DNA of 64,000 bases, taken from NCBI GenBank assembly GCA_012845835.1, contig JABAKD010000025.1, positions 18,279,476 through 18,343,475 of the forward strand. Reading direction: 5' to 3'. Shown in pieces: positions 1 through 12,090 of the stretch (the stretch's first letter is position 1; each line of letters opens with the position of its first letter). Both the position numbers and the translations under genes were made by a program. Origin of the DNA: Undaria pinnatifida. Lineage: Eukaryota > Sar > Phaeophyceae > Laminariales > Alariaceae. The notes under the pieces were generated by a model that did no database searches, had not been told where the DNA came from, and saw only the letters and a list, made by a program, of their open reading frames with translations.

Positions 1-156
1 CTTCGTCGTATCGTGTGCTTTCATGGGGGAAAGCGTACTCGTAGTATTTCCCGGACAATTTTTTGTTTCATTTGGTTTTTCGGATCTTCCTAGGGCTCCA
101 GCACCTTTGTGTGACCACGAACTCTATATTTTTTACAAGAGTTAAGGCGAGACAGC

Positions 157-300
157 AACAACAACTACAACTATTAATACAACTACAACTACAACTACAA
201 CTACAACTACTACAACAACTACAACAACTACAACAACTACATTGTACAACAACTTCAACAACTACAACAACTACAACTACGTGTATACCATCTACTGCTG
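157..300. repeat. CAA/CTA trinucleotide microsatellite
   Basis: A run of ACAACT and CAACTA units on the plus strand, ending in GCTGCTGCTG. It creates Gln/Leu- or Thr-rich chance frames. Nothing else is recognised in 1-300. Confidence 0.8.
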
Positions 301-1320
301 CTGCTGTATGACAACATATACCGGTACCTGGCGTTCGCGTGGGGGGATGCGGTGGAGTCGAGTAAACTATGAATTTTTGGAAACATCTTCAAATCCCGAT
401 ATCACAAATGAAATATAGATGTACCACGCAGCTTGCAAAGTGGAGTTTCGACCATTCAATCGGCCGTACTCACAGCTGACGCTTTTCAATTGTTTATAAA
501 ACCCCGCCGAGTTTTTTTTTTTTTCACATAAACTCTTTCAGCGCTGCACTACTCCCGTTAAGGAGACAAAAAGCACTTCGAGGTAGACTAGGATCATCTT
601 CGGAGTGGGAGAATAAACATTACGCCATTTTTTTTTCTTGTTGGTTGATAGTGCCGGTTGCGCGCTATGAATTGAACTCGAACGACCCCAAACCACAACA
701 CAGGGCGTTATAATCCTGCGAGGGGGGCTCTTTGGTTGAAGTTGATCCTTAATCCTGCAAGCAGCAAGCCAGTTTCCATTGCCTCACACACCCCAACCTC
801 CCCACACAACGATATCCCCTCCTCCAAACGCTATGCATCAATCACCACCCAGCCCTGTCGGGCGCGGACACGAGGTAGATGTAGCTGCCATCACAGCAAG
901 GCCGGGAGGGCCCTCTCGGCTATGCTGTGGTGGGCCACTGCTTCTACTGCTGTGCCTTGTTCGCGTTTGTCGCCACACATCCGTGCTCTCGTCCTCCGTT
1001 GTGTGTGTTGCCACACGCCCGCCCTTGTTTTTGCCCATCATGTGTGTGTCTCGCGTTTCCTGTTAGCATCATGCTCAGGCGCGCACATTCGCGCGTCCTA
1101 GCGGCAGATGACAACCATGTGTGAAAGGCTGCCGTACAGCAGCACGGGTGAAGTTATGTGATAGGCCGCACACGTGCGCACACGGTAGTACTATTCCAAT
1201 GCATGTCGAGGGTTGCCCACACAACGAACGCCGTCTGTCCCCAGTTTTTAGGACACTATCCCGATCTACGAAGAAGGCGCATTCATTTCTGCTGTTTTAT
1301 GCACGAATTTTGCCGGAAAT
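301..1320. other. Intergenic, no gene recognised
   Basis: Short frames only, with T-runs at 512-522 and 629-637 and a CT-rich stretch around 780-1060. No conserved motif was seen on either strand. Confidence 0.5.
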
Positions 1321-1321
1321 G

Positions 1322-2150
1322 TCTGGCAAGAATTCCCCAGAAACTTCGTAGTTGGGGTACTGTTATAGTGATGGAAAAAAAAAAAGTTTCCAAGTACATC
1401 GCAGGCATTAATCCTATCGGACCTGGAAGGCATGATACCCTCTCGATTTACTCTACAACCACCCCAACTCATTCGGGAGTTTATATTGTGCCTCTGTAAT
1501 CGGTTAGCACCGGCATGGAAGCAACCAATAATGGCGGTGTGCGGAGTGGTGCCGGTTGCCGCTATATTTCCGGTAATTCCGGAAATATCTGGCAAGAATT
1601 TTCCCAGAAACTTCGTAGTTGGGGTACTGTTATAGTGATGGAAAAAACAAAAAGTTTCCAAATACATCGCAGGCATTAATCGTATCGGACCTGGAAGGCA
1701 TGATACCCTCTCGATTTACTCTACGACCACCCCAACTCATTTGGGGGTTTATATTGTGCCTCTGTAATCGGTTAGCACCGGCATGGAAGCAACCAGTAAT
1801 GGCAGTGTGCGGAGTGGTGCCGGTTGCCGCTATATTTCCGGTATTTCCGGAAATATCTGGCAAGAATTTTCCCAGAAACTTTGTAGTTGGGGTACTGTTA
1901 TAGTGATGGAAAAAACGAAAAGTTTTCAAATACATCGCAGGCATTAATCCTATCGGACCTGGAAGGCATGATACCCTCTCGATTTACTCTACAACCACCC
2001 CAACTCATTTGGGGGTTTATATTGTGCCTCTGTAATCGGTTAGCACCGGCATGGAAGCAACCAGTGTTGCCAGTGTGCGGAGTGGTGCCGGTTGCCGCTA
2101 TATTTCCGGTATTTTCAGCCGGCTCATGCCGGCACTATATAGAAGGACCA
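1322..2150. repeat. Tandem array, three 267-268 bp units
   Basis: The landmark ATGGAAAAAA recurs at 1371, 1638 and 1906. Each unit contains GGTGCCGGTTGCCGCTATAT and CATTAATC(C/G)TATCGGACC. The array ends at 2110-2155 with a GCCGGCTCATGCCGGC hairpin and a TATATAGAAGGACC tail that recurs, diverged, at 41845-41870 and 14280. Apparent ORFs across it are repeat frames. Confidence 0.9.
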
Positions 2151-2399
2151 GTATGAGGGAAACCTATCTTATATCGAATATATATATGTGACTGTTCAAA
2201 ACGCGCTGCCTACTGCAAACGTCTGCGACGTTCGATACCACCCAGGTTCACAGCAATATTCCACGCTTCGGTACAGTATTTCTTGAGGAAACAAAACAAA
2301 CATTAAGTAGACTCTTGCGCTCACCCCACACGTTTTTTCCCCAAGGAACCACGTCCCGGACGAGAACCTTGTATGTGTACGTATAATTGTCCTTTTTTT

Positions 2400-2780
2400 C
2401 TTTTTTCGGGCACATCTCTTCGTGCTCGCACCTTTATCCAAAACGTTAGGGGGGAGGTGGGCACAATTCGGTCCTTGGGGTCACGTTGCCGGAGGTTTGG
2501 GCGCGATCTGTGCTGTATGTCGCGCGTGGAAAGCCTTTAAAACTTTCTTGGCCTTGGGCATACTTGAGGCAAATCCCCGGATTCCCGCAACATCCCCGGG
2601 GATGGTGCTTCCGCATCCCCCCGGGAATTGGGTTTCTGCATCCCTCCGGGAATTGGGTTTCCGCATCCCCCCGGGGATTGGGTTTCCGCATCCCCTATGC
2701 CCTTGTACGCACGTAAGATTTTGATGCAAACCGAGTTTTTCTGCTAGAGGGTTTTCTGCAAGAGGGTACACGTACATTTC
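2400..2780. repeat. Dispersed repeat with inverted copy at 44090-44395
   Basis: It shares GGAGGTTTGGGCGCGATC and CTTGGCCTTGGGCA segments, and CGAGCACGAAGAGAT in inverse orientation, with the copy near 44.1-44.4 kb. Inside, 2607-2696 is a 27-bp minisatellite (CCGGGAATTGGGTTTC unit, about 3.5 copies). Confidence 0.75.
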
Positions 2781-2819
2781 CCTGTTTTTGCACAGAGCAC
2801 CACGCCACGATCGTACCGC

Positions 2820-3560
2820 CCAGCAGCAGTCCAGCCCCCTAGCAGCAGCAGCCTACAACTCTATGCGCGTGTGGCTGCTGTTGTAGTAGCTGATTGCTTT
2901 GATCGGAGCGTGCCGTTTGACACCCCACCATACCCCATATTTCTGCTGTGCTGCCGCTGCGTGCGCATGTCCATAGCATGCCCACAGATCGCGCCAACTT
3001 GGTCGGTAATACAGGAACCTTTTTGATAATAATGTATATACCAACCCATCCTTACATTTACGTCCACATGTTTCGTGTCGGAGACTTTGCCCACACCACA
3101 GATGACAGGCACCGAACAACATGAGGACAGCACAACGCTACGTTACAACCCTACCGCGCAGCAGCAGTAGTAGGATTCATCTTGCACGTGCGCGTGGCGA
3201 CTTCTCGCGATGCTGCGGCAAGTTGCTTTTGTCGGAGCCTGTCATCTGTCACTCCACCATACCGCATATTTCTGCTGTGCTGCCGCTGCGTGGGTGTGCT
3301 CTAGCTCGTTGGTCGCGTAACTTCGGACGGAAGTACAGGGACCTTTGGAACAGTAATTAGATTCAAACCACCCTTACATTTTAGTCCACAGAGGCAGTTT
3401 TTAACGTACATCAATTTCTACGGAAATTTCTTGCCTACGTCACAGGTGATGACTGGACACCAAACAAAATGCGGGAAGCACGACGCCGTGTGTATGACCC
3501 TGCCGCCCAGCACAGCAGCAGCAGGCAGGGCCATGTGCGCGTGCCGTATCCCACAAACGG
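2820..3560. repeat. Diverged tandem repeat, about 330-bp unit
   Basis: The block CATATTTCTGCTGTGCTGCC occurs at about 2937 and 3266, and the CAGCAGCAG start at 2826, 3160 and 3520. No coding potential was recognised. Confidence 0.55.
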
Positions 3561-4089
3561 TCTAAAAATAAACGTTGGTTTTGAGAGTGAGTGTTTCTCA
3601 ATAACGATGTAACAGATCGCGGCCATGGGGACGTCTGTGGAGTACCCAAAAAGTGTAAAAGTACTGCTATTGAGTACATCCAAGAAAGTACGGGTTAAAT
3701 GCGAAATCGTTCTTTTTCCGGGGCAATTTTTTTTCGTATGTACAATAAATGGTCATCGCGTCCGATTGTGATAATGATGTGTCCTTGCGCCAGTCCCCTA
3801 CAAACTTCCCGGAAGGAAACCTTGTATACCGGTATAAATAGGTGTTCAGAGTGCGTGTGCCGATGATGTCGCAGGTTTATCGTGCTTGGAAAAGTCCATT
3901 ATTGCTCACCAACTGACTGTTATTAAGAAAAACACACATAAGAAGTTCATCACACATCTCAGCGTAGAGTGCGACGCGCACGCTCTCAATCTATTGGCAT
4001 TGGGTCTGAGCCTGATCCTCCTGTACTCTTACGGGCATAACGCGTGTCTGCGACGGCACCCGGTAAAGCCCCTCGGTTTATGTTTTTTC

Positions 4090-4265
4090 AGTTTTGTACC
4101 CCTTTTCACCACGCCTGAACTACCGTATTTTGCTCGACTGACTGCATAAAAATACATATATATCAAACTCTTGGCATCATGTCTTATCTCCATCCTTTAC
4201 CACACCATCGTTAACATGTTGTGCATGTATACGCAAGCTTGCGACCGGCGACGCGGCCTTCCAGG
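4090..4265. repeat. Dispersed repeat with GC hairpin, copy 1
   Basis: A direct copy lies at 8350-8560, sharing ACTGACTGCATAAAAATACA and CAAACTCTTGGCATCATGTC. It ends in a GC-rich palindrome (GCGGCCTTCCAGGCCGCC) that recurs alone at 12670-12740. Confidence 0.75.
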
Positions 4266-4554
4266 CCGCCGGCGAAGCCCCTTGTAAATATATCTAACAT
4301 ACCTATCATAGTCCTTAGGCTGATCTGACACTTTGTTTCTTTTGTGGACCCCTCCCGCCTCTGACCGCCTTTCGGCGCGGTTTCTTTGCTAAGGCGTGCC
4401 CCCGCCTCGCCTGCAACGGCCGTCGTCGCGGATCCGCCCGCTCAGCGCCGTAGCGCCTGCGCGAGGCCTTGATGTCGACATCTACGACAAGATCTCCGAA
4501 AATCCTGCCCTGTGAGCGTTTTGGCGCCTTTGCTACCGACAGGACCTATTTTAT

Positions 4555-4640
4555 AACTAATTTTCAAGGACGTCAGCCGTGAGTTCGACGAATTTCAGGT
4601 CAATGCTCATCTTTGCAAGCTGCGTTGTTGGTACTCATAT
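4555..4640 (-). mobile_element. LINE-derived short fragment
   Basis: Close match to 43985-44062, sharing GACGTCAGCCGTGAGTTCGA and CTCATCTTTGCAAGCTGCG. Too short to classify beyond its relation to the 52.1-kb fragment. Confidence 0.45.
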
Positions 4641-4889
4641 TTTTATTCGCGAGTTTCTTCCGGTACGTGTTCTCTGACCTCCGAACCATGGGAGGAGTCA
4701 GCTGCCCGTCCGGCGTTGCCATTGTGGACGCCTGCACAGGAGGCTGCGTGCTCGGATCTGAGAGAAATGATAATTGAAACGCCCCGAAGAACGCATGCCA
4801 CCCAGGCTTCGTCGAAAACTACCACCTATGAAAATTTCTGCTGAGGGGCAAGGGAGAGAGAGATCAAAGACCAGAAAGCTACGTATTCT

Positions 4890-5150
4890 ACAGCAGCAGT
4901 ACGTGTGATGTGTACAGCAGTAGCAGCTGTGATCGAGCTACGCATGTACTGCCAAAGTTGCTACAGTTGGTATTTCCTACGTATCTACAGCAGCGGCTCA
5001 GAAAAAGTTACGTGTACGAGTATGTAGTCTACAGCAAAGAACGTGTGTGTGATATGTACAGCAACATTGCCAGCTGTGATGGAGCTGCGCATGTACTGTC
5101 AACGTTGCTTCGTGCGGTATGTACTACGTACAGTATCTACAGCAGCAGTT
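4890..5150. repeat. Tandem duplication, about 138-bp unit
   Basis: Two copies contain GATGTGTACAGCAGTAGCAG or a variant, CAGCTGTGAT and GCGCATGTACTG / ACGCATGTACTG. Short CAGCAG runs separate them. Confidence 0.6.
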
Positions 5151-5239
5151 GCTGTGGTCTTACCTTTCGCTGTGGGTCGTCGCATCATCGTATACGTACT
5201 CCCAGAGTTTTATATACTAACAGAACAGCGGTATTATAG

Positions 5240-6880
5240 TTGCCGGCAATTGCCCTGTTTTTTGTGGGACCCGCATCCCTACTCACACACCCCCACCAGC
5301 ACCTTCTCGCATCGCCATCTTCCACTTGCTAGCCGCCACGACCGATTGACCTCCTGAAGGGTTCCCGGCCAAGAATACCAAAGACAGACCGCTGATACGA
5401 CGACGTATCAAGTTTTCGGCGAGCTTACGAGCAAAAGGAGTGTGGTGATAACGGGTGCCGGGGCCTACAACTTCTCGAGGAGAACACTTCTCGTGGAGTC
5501 GTTTGGCATTTTGATTCATGCAACCAGAACGTGCAGGAAGACGCCAACAACTGCTGCCCCTTTACAGCGAACACGTTCCGCCCTGAGCGTGACTCAGCGA
5601 AGAAGCAAACGAAGCTCATCTGCCTGGTACGCCTTCTCCCGATCAACCGAGTATGCACAAGTACACGATTTGAGGTCATCCTTATACTTGGTCCTGATGT
5701 GTCCCGTTATTTGAGCGCCTTCTTTCGTGTGCGCCACTAAGTGAGGGTATATATGCTGAAGTTCTATTCCTTTGACGAACCCCGCCCGATACTACTCTGT
5801 TCAGCAGCCAGCTACGTGTTGTGTATTTTGTTAAACTTACACGGCTACTACTGTTGTTTACCAAGAATGTAAAACACCCCGTACGGTTACAAGGTTCGCG
5901 GGTAGGTCACACGGAAATTCCGGGTTGTATTTTACTTCCGACGGGGCCAAGTATTTCTTTTTATTTACAACTTTTAGTTCACACACGGCACACGATGTCA
6001 TGAACCGTCGGTGATGTTTTCATCAGAGAGAGTTGTACGTGTGTTTTTGGTCATCCTCAGGAATACGTATAATTTGATTGACTACTTCAAATATTTTAAT
6101 TGTATGGCTATCTCGCATTGTCACGTGGCATAAAGCATACCGAGATAATAAACAGACAGCAGCAGCAGCAGCAATGAAACAAACTCACAATGATACAGCA
6201 CGTCTCGAGCGCTGCTTCAAACGAACAACAAACAAGGGTATGACACCCCGGGGATGGGACGTTTTCGTCCCCGGTTGCGTTAATCCCTTATGATTTATGC
6301 CACGTGACTTTGCGATTGTCATACAATTTTAAGATTTTAAGTAGTCAAACAAAATTGTATTACAACCGGTAAGTTACATCAAAAGCTGATTCGCGGTTAT
6401 AACCGGTAGCTTACATGCTCGACGCCGAGTTTTTCACATCATCCACGCTGTTTATGCTGTTTTTGTTTTTGTATGCCTGTCTGTTTCCTTTTTTTTTATG
6501 CCTTGTTTCCGCAACCTTACGCCAAAGATGTTGCCCTGATGTATGATAGCCTGTGTTTGTCCCGCTCTTTCAGCGCCCTCTTTCTTCGTGCGTGTGCCGC
6601 ACAGAGGGTGTACCGTTTTTTATTGCTACAACCCCCCAATACTGCAACATCTGCTCTATAGTATGTATGTTGAAGTTACACGGCCGTTTTCTGCCCATGT
6701 ATCATGTTTTTGGGGCTTTTGCCCACCAAGCATCGTGTGGCGTTTCCGTTTCATCCCTGCAACCTTACGCCTTGCCCCGCTTTATAATGAGCCCTGTGTG
6801 TCCCGTTCATGCCCTCTAGGGTTCTGCGCCTGTCGAATTTAATCCCTTTGTCAAACCTCATCAACAATCACTACTGGGTT
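5240..6880. other. Intergenic; possible decayed coding block at 5430-5735 (-)
   Basis: The minus strand at 5595-5730 is open for about 45 codons (HIRTKYKDDLKSCTCAYSVDREKAYQ) and 5470-5520 reads KMPNDSTRSVLLEKL, separated by stops. This could be a dead mobile-element ORF; it was not recognised. The rest shows a short CAG run at 6162 and nothing else. Confidence 0.3.
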
Positions 6881-6894
6881 TCTGTTTTTTAGGG

Positions 6895-7130
6895 TTGTAC
6901 TGCGCGCCAGCACCAGGTGTACTGGCTGCGGCAGCCAGTACACTGGGACCAAACAATACACCGGCGTGTCGCGGCGAAGCCGCGTGATCGCGGCTGCGGC
7001 GCGACCACCGCCCCCCCCCGGCTGGTGAGGGGGCCTCGCCGGAGGCACCCCCGGAGGACACCTTTGGAGGCGTCCGGCCGGAGGCGTGTTTTTACGCGAT
7101 TTGGCTTCACTAGAAGATATTTTTTGGTTG
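6895..7130. repeat. GC-rich palindromic dispersed element, copy 1
   Basis: Contains the near-perfect hairpin TGTACTGGCTGCGGCAGCCAGTACA, a CG-rich centre, GGGGGCCTCGCCGGAGG, and the right end TTTGGCTTCACT. A second copy is at 31425-31600. Both minus strands encode a similar short peptide (SEAKxRK...SPPHPPGGG), but shared DNA explains that. Confidence 0.6.
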
Positions 7131-7638
7131 ACTTTGGGCCAGTTCGATGCTGCCGGACTCGGGTATAAATAGTACGTACACGGAAAATAATTGTGGACAA
7201 CAGTCTAAATGTTGACTAATTTTATTGACATCCGTGGGCAATATATCACATTACTACGTATTCAACGTATTCATCAACAAGCTGCTTCCGAAGCATCTTG
7301 AAGCAAGTTCAAAGCCATGGTGGTCATATTCCATGAATACATCCTTACTCGAAGCCATGAAATATGATACTTGCAATTATGTGCGCATTTTAATTGAAAT
7401 ATTAGTTTCGAGTATTAGCGCATGTACGAAGTAACGAAGTACGAAAACGAAAAAGGAAGCCCTCGCCAGAGGCACCATTAAACAAACAAACACCCAAGAA
7501 AGACGGTACGGACGAAAGTAGGCACAGCGAAGCTGGTACAGTCCCGCGCAGCGACAACGTGTAATGTAGCACCAAGCTGCTAGCAACAGCCGCAACGATA
7601 GCTACGCATATCAGACGCACCAGCCGGCTTTGACTTAC

Positions 7639-7846
7639 GAAGCTCGTGGTTCACCCGCTGCAGCTTCTCCTCGCGCAGTTGGTTCTGCTGCGACTGCTGG
7701 CGGCCAGTAGCAGCATCAGGAGGAGGCGCGACCGCCACTACTTCTGCTTCACCTGATTCACTCGAAGCCGCGGCGGCTTCGGGATTTTGAGACCCGCCGT
7801 TCGGGTCTGCAGAGGGCGTGTTGCTGCTACTGATATATTGTTCCAT
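7639..7846 (-). CDS. Possible first exon of an unrecognised gene
   Basis: A minus-strand frame starts at a Met (7846) and runs about 69 codons to a consensus GTAAGT donor just below 7639. The peptide is rich in Ser, Ala, Glu and Gln (MEQYISSSNTPSADPNGG at the start) and ends in a charged helical stretch (NQLREEKLQRVNHEL). The composition resembles a disordered N-terminus leading into a coiled coil. No following exon could be linked below 7639, so this may be a chance frame. No function is assigned. Confidence 0.3.
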
Positions 7847-7969
7847 CGTTTGCACAGTCTCCCAACTCCCTCTAGTGTGTGCGTGCCTTCGTCTCACAGC
7901 CTCTCCCCTCTGATGCGGCACAATTCAGTGGGTTACCATGTGGTTTAGAAGGCATAGTGTAGGACGTAC

Positions 7970-8055
7970 GTAAGTGGGCCAAGTACTGCCTGTACTGGCA
8001 GTCTCTCAGCCGGTACAAGGAGTACTGCCAGTACAGGAGTACAGCCAGTAGATAC
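7970..8055. repeat. Inverted repeat around GTACTGGCAG
   Basis: GCCTGTACTGGCAGT and ACTGCCAGTACAGG face each other across about 30 bp, giving a strong stem-loop. A related arrangement is at 31815-31890. Confidence 0.55.
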
Positions 8056-8349
8056 TGATTCAGGACCCAACCCTACTGTTTTTGTCACGTTCAATGATAC
8101 TTCGTATGTTCCAGGTATGTTCCAGGTAATACAAGGTAATATCTGATATTTAGAGAGCTCTTTTTCCCTCATGCACGTCTCGTTTGTTTTTTTCCGAGCG
8201 TGTAGTTTTTTCGAAAAAAAAACTTCACGTTCACTTCGAGGACGACTGCGTTGGCCGGATGGTAACGAACGCTTCAAGGGCGTTTAGCGATGCCTTCCAC
8301 ATTCTCAGTATACATACAGCAGTATCTATACTTACCGTTACGAGGTATG

Positions 8350-8560
8350 CTTTTCAGTTTTACCCCTTTCCTACGCCTGGAGTACCGTATTTTGCTGGAC
8401 TGACTGCATAAAAATACATATATACAAAGTATATATCAAACTCTTGGCATCATGTCTTATCCCCATCCTTTACGACACAATCGCTAACATTTTATGCATG
8501 TACAAGGGCTTCGCATGGGCGCCGGCGAATGCCGGCGCCCATGCTTCGGGTAGGGCAGGG
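8350..8560. repeat. Dispersed repeat with GC hairpin, copy 2
   Basis: Copy of 4090-4265. Its terminal palindrome here is GGGCGCCGGCGAATGCCGGC, a strong hairpin. Confidence 0.75.
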
Positions 8561-11000
8561 CAGCACTTCGACAACCTAATGTGTAGCTGTCCGATTTGGC
8601 ATGCATTGAACTTTAAAGTAATGCCAAGAGTTTAATACGAACACGGAATTATGAAAGTCATGCTTTGACAAAAGAAAAAACGTAATATTATACAACAAAG
8701 AAGGCAAGGATGGGCGAAACAAACTATGTTGAATGCGCCGTCAAGTAAAAGTTAGCGTCTATCAAACAAAAATACCGTATAGAGTATTATTGAGAACCTG
8801 CGTCGCCTCTAGGCGAAACAAAAGAGGCCTTGGCATTAATGAAGAGACTGCACTGCTGTCCCCGTGGCAATGGAGGTTCGAAGTCGACAGGATGCAAAGT
8901 CGGTTTGCATCAAACGTCGACATGAGGACATGTCAGCCGGCGAGGTTTTGGAAGAAGATTGCTTTGTTTGTTACGTGAAGGCTGTCGCATTGATTGGTCT
9001 GCGTGGTCGCGGGCGAGGAGGAAAACGTAGAAGAGGAGGGCGATCTCTCGTTGAGGCGGCGTTGTCTAAGATTGGTGCGGGGGTGGCTTTGCTCGTACGG
9101 GAGGTTGGCGTAGCGCTTCTTCTCTGTTTTTTCTCGGGAAGGCGGGATATGTGTTCTGCTGTCTTTTCTTCGTGGGGGCTTTCACGTTGTCGAAATCGGA
9201 CGCGTCCCCTCAATGCATAATATCCGGAGTGTCTCTACCATGACGACTGCTGATAGTGCCGGGCGTATTTCCTAGAGACTGACATATTATTTACTGGTAG
9301 TAATAATAATGTACCTTTGCAACATTTTGTTTTCTTCGTCCCATTTATCATCCCCGCACCACTCTCGCGCTCCCTCCCAGTAGTAACTCAGATCCGGGGT
9401 CACATAGCGGGCCCTCCTCCTCCCTCCCCACTTCGGCACGTGCTTTCATTTTTACCGCGAGGAGAATCCAGCATTTTCTTCCCTCGTCGACTCGCGTCGA
9501 ACCAACCCACGCTGCTAGGCGCTCTCAGCAGTTGATCCCTGTTTTTTTTTTGCATTTTTGCAAATAAAGTCAAATCTCATCGTGGTGGGTGTCGAAGTCG
9601 AGGACAACCAAACGTTAGTAGTATTCGAGGGTAAAACCACTATTAATAGACCACCGGGGCGGCCGGCTGACAATTGATTAAAACAAAACAGGACATTTGC
9701 ATAGAGATTACATTCCCTCCCCCATATTGTATGATATTACGATGGTTGACGCGATATGTATAGAATAAAGCGCCAAATACCTAAATATCACCGTGCGCGG
9801 AGTTTTAGATATCATGAATAACGAACGACCGCGGCGGCAGAGCACGGCAAAGCATAGCGCTTCGCTCTGCTGAGCTAGCGCTGCGCTGCGGTGCGCTGCT
9901 GAGCTGAGCCGCAGGGCATCGCAGGGCACTGCACGGCGCTTCGTTGCTGTAAGCTATAGCGCTGCGATGGGGTGCTGGGCGGTGTCGAATTGATGAGCCA
10001 AGCCCAGATCTCAGCCGATGAAGCTTCGTCAAGTACAAAACAAATGGTGCGAATCAAAGAAAAGCTAAAGCTGGACCGTTCCGCAACTAATGCACAGGCG
10101 GCAAATTAGCGGCAAATGGTAGGAAGTTCAACTTACTAGACAAAAAGGAAGAAAAAATCGTGAAAAAGTTCAAAATCGTGTTGTTGGCAGAAAAAACAAA
10201 TTTGCAGGAAGCAGCTGAACGGTCAAGAAACAGGCAATATTTCAGTTGTTGTTGTTGTTGTTGTTGTCGTTCTCACATTAACTCGCATAATCAAGTCCGT
10301 GGTCACAGGACAGGCTCCAGTCACTCTGGAGCTGAGGAACACCCTAGGGGAAAAACACAAACCAAAGGTGGTACACGCATAAACCACAGCTGACGCAATT
10401 CATGCCTCCACCAGAAACATATAAAAGTGAAATCGGGAGTCAGTCTACGATGTGCCAGGTCCATACCGGTGCATACGTCTCATTACTCGCGCCTGGAAAA
10501 ACCGACTATACCGCTTGCCACCCAAGAAAGACTACCACGTATATATTACACGTGGTATCTATCACTACGCATACGCACAACAGACGCAAGTCAATTGGAA
10601 AATAAAAAACAAACAAAGAAGAGAAAGGAAAGGAAATGGGTGCATGGGGCCAAGAAAAAGAAAAGGTAAATAATTTTTGAGGGGTCTACTGGCGAGTCTG
10701 CCACCAGAACGATGCCACGTGCTTTTTCGACGATCTACAGCAGTACTACGAACGACTTCCGATACACCCACCGAAGCACGGACTACCGGCGAATTACGCG
10801 ATCGACAGCTGGCCGTGGTTGTCACGTGTCTCTGTGTTGGGGGCCCCTGTGCGCTGCCTCTTGTTGGCTCTTGTTTGGGTAAAACATGCGGTGTGCTCGA
10901 TGGTCTCACGGCAGCAGCACACCAAAATCAGAACGTCCGCTCGTACGACGTATCATTCTTACAGGAAATGTAATATTTTTTTCTCCATCAATATGGACAT
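8560..11000. other. Intergenic, no gene recognised; cryptic GC repeats at 9830-9980
   Basis: 9830-9980 is built of imperfect GCTGCGCTGC / GCAGGGCA units. Frames of up to about 118 codons near 8864-9220 are open on both strands and not recognised. A TTG run occurs at 10238-10265. Confidence 0.4.
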
Positions 11001-12090
11001 AAAACGGTTGTTATATATTGGACAGAGTGATGCGTGTACGACTAAATTTGCCAACTGCACTCGTACTACTGCACTTTGAGCTATCTGCTGTGGTTCTGGT
11101 TGCTACTAGTTGCTACAGTATGTGCTAGAAGTTTCGCCCTTCGGCTACTGCTGCTGCACCTGATGTTGTGTCTTTGCCAATGTTGTCAGTTGGCGTTCAT
11201 GCTCGTCGTACATACTGCTGTGTGAGTCTGCTGTGGTTCTGGTTGCTACTAGTTGCTACAGTATGTGCTAGAAGTTTCGCCCTTCGGCTACTGCTGCTGC
11301 ACCTGATGTTGTGTCTTTGCCAATGTTGTCAGTTGGCGTTCATGCTCGTCGTACATACTGCTGTTCTCACCCAGTACGTACGGGTTTCCTCGTACCTCGA
11401 CGGCACGACGACGAGCTCCAAACAGAAGGAAGGTGACATGAAATGGCGTGGACAATGGCCACATAGAAGCGAGCACAGCGGGATAGTTCGCTGCGAATCA
11501 ACCGCACTCGTTCATGCCTACGGCAGGGGCTGCCTGGAGTGTCAGCGGCCGTGCTAAAGCCAGGGCCAAAGGCCGAAGAGACGGCTCTTCTACCTGCTTG
11601 GTTTTGTCTCGAGATTCTGTTATATATATTGGACAGAGTGATGCGTGTACGACTAAACTTGCCAACTGCACTCGTACTGCACTTTGAGCTATCTGCTGTG
11701 GTTCTGGTTGCTACTAGTTGCTGCAGTATGTACTAGAAGTTTCGCCCTTCGGCTACTGCTGCTGCACCTGATGTTGTGTCTTTGCCAATGTCGTCAGTTG
11801 GCGTTCATGCTCGTCGTACGTACTGCTGTTCTCACCCAGTACGTACGGGTTTCCTCGTACCTCGACGGCACGACGACGAGCTCAAAACAGAAGGAAGGTG
11901 ACATGAAATGGCGTGGACAATGGCCACATAGAAGCGAGCACAGCGGGATAGTTCGCTGCGAATCAACCGCACTCGTTCATGCCTACAGCAGAGGCTGCCT
12001 GGAGTGTCAGCGGCCATGCTAAAGCCAGGGCCAAAGGCCGAAGAGACGGCTCTTCTACCTGCTTGGTTTTGTCTCGAGATTCTGTTACAT
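11000..12090. repeat. Recent partial triplication, about 466-613 bp offsets
   Basis: GTGGTTCTGGTTGCTACTAG recurs near 11090, 11232 and 11697, and TCGTACCTCGACGGCACGAC near 11390 and 11856. TATATATTGGACAGAGTGAT occurs near 11009 and 11622. Copies are nearly identical, so the duplication is young. The duplicated plus-strand frame is not a known protein. Confidence 0.85.

Noticed and set aside
1266-2156. Several 90-136 codon frames on both strands
   Set aside because: They repeat with the 267-bp DNA unit and differ only by unit divergence.
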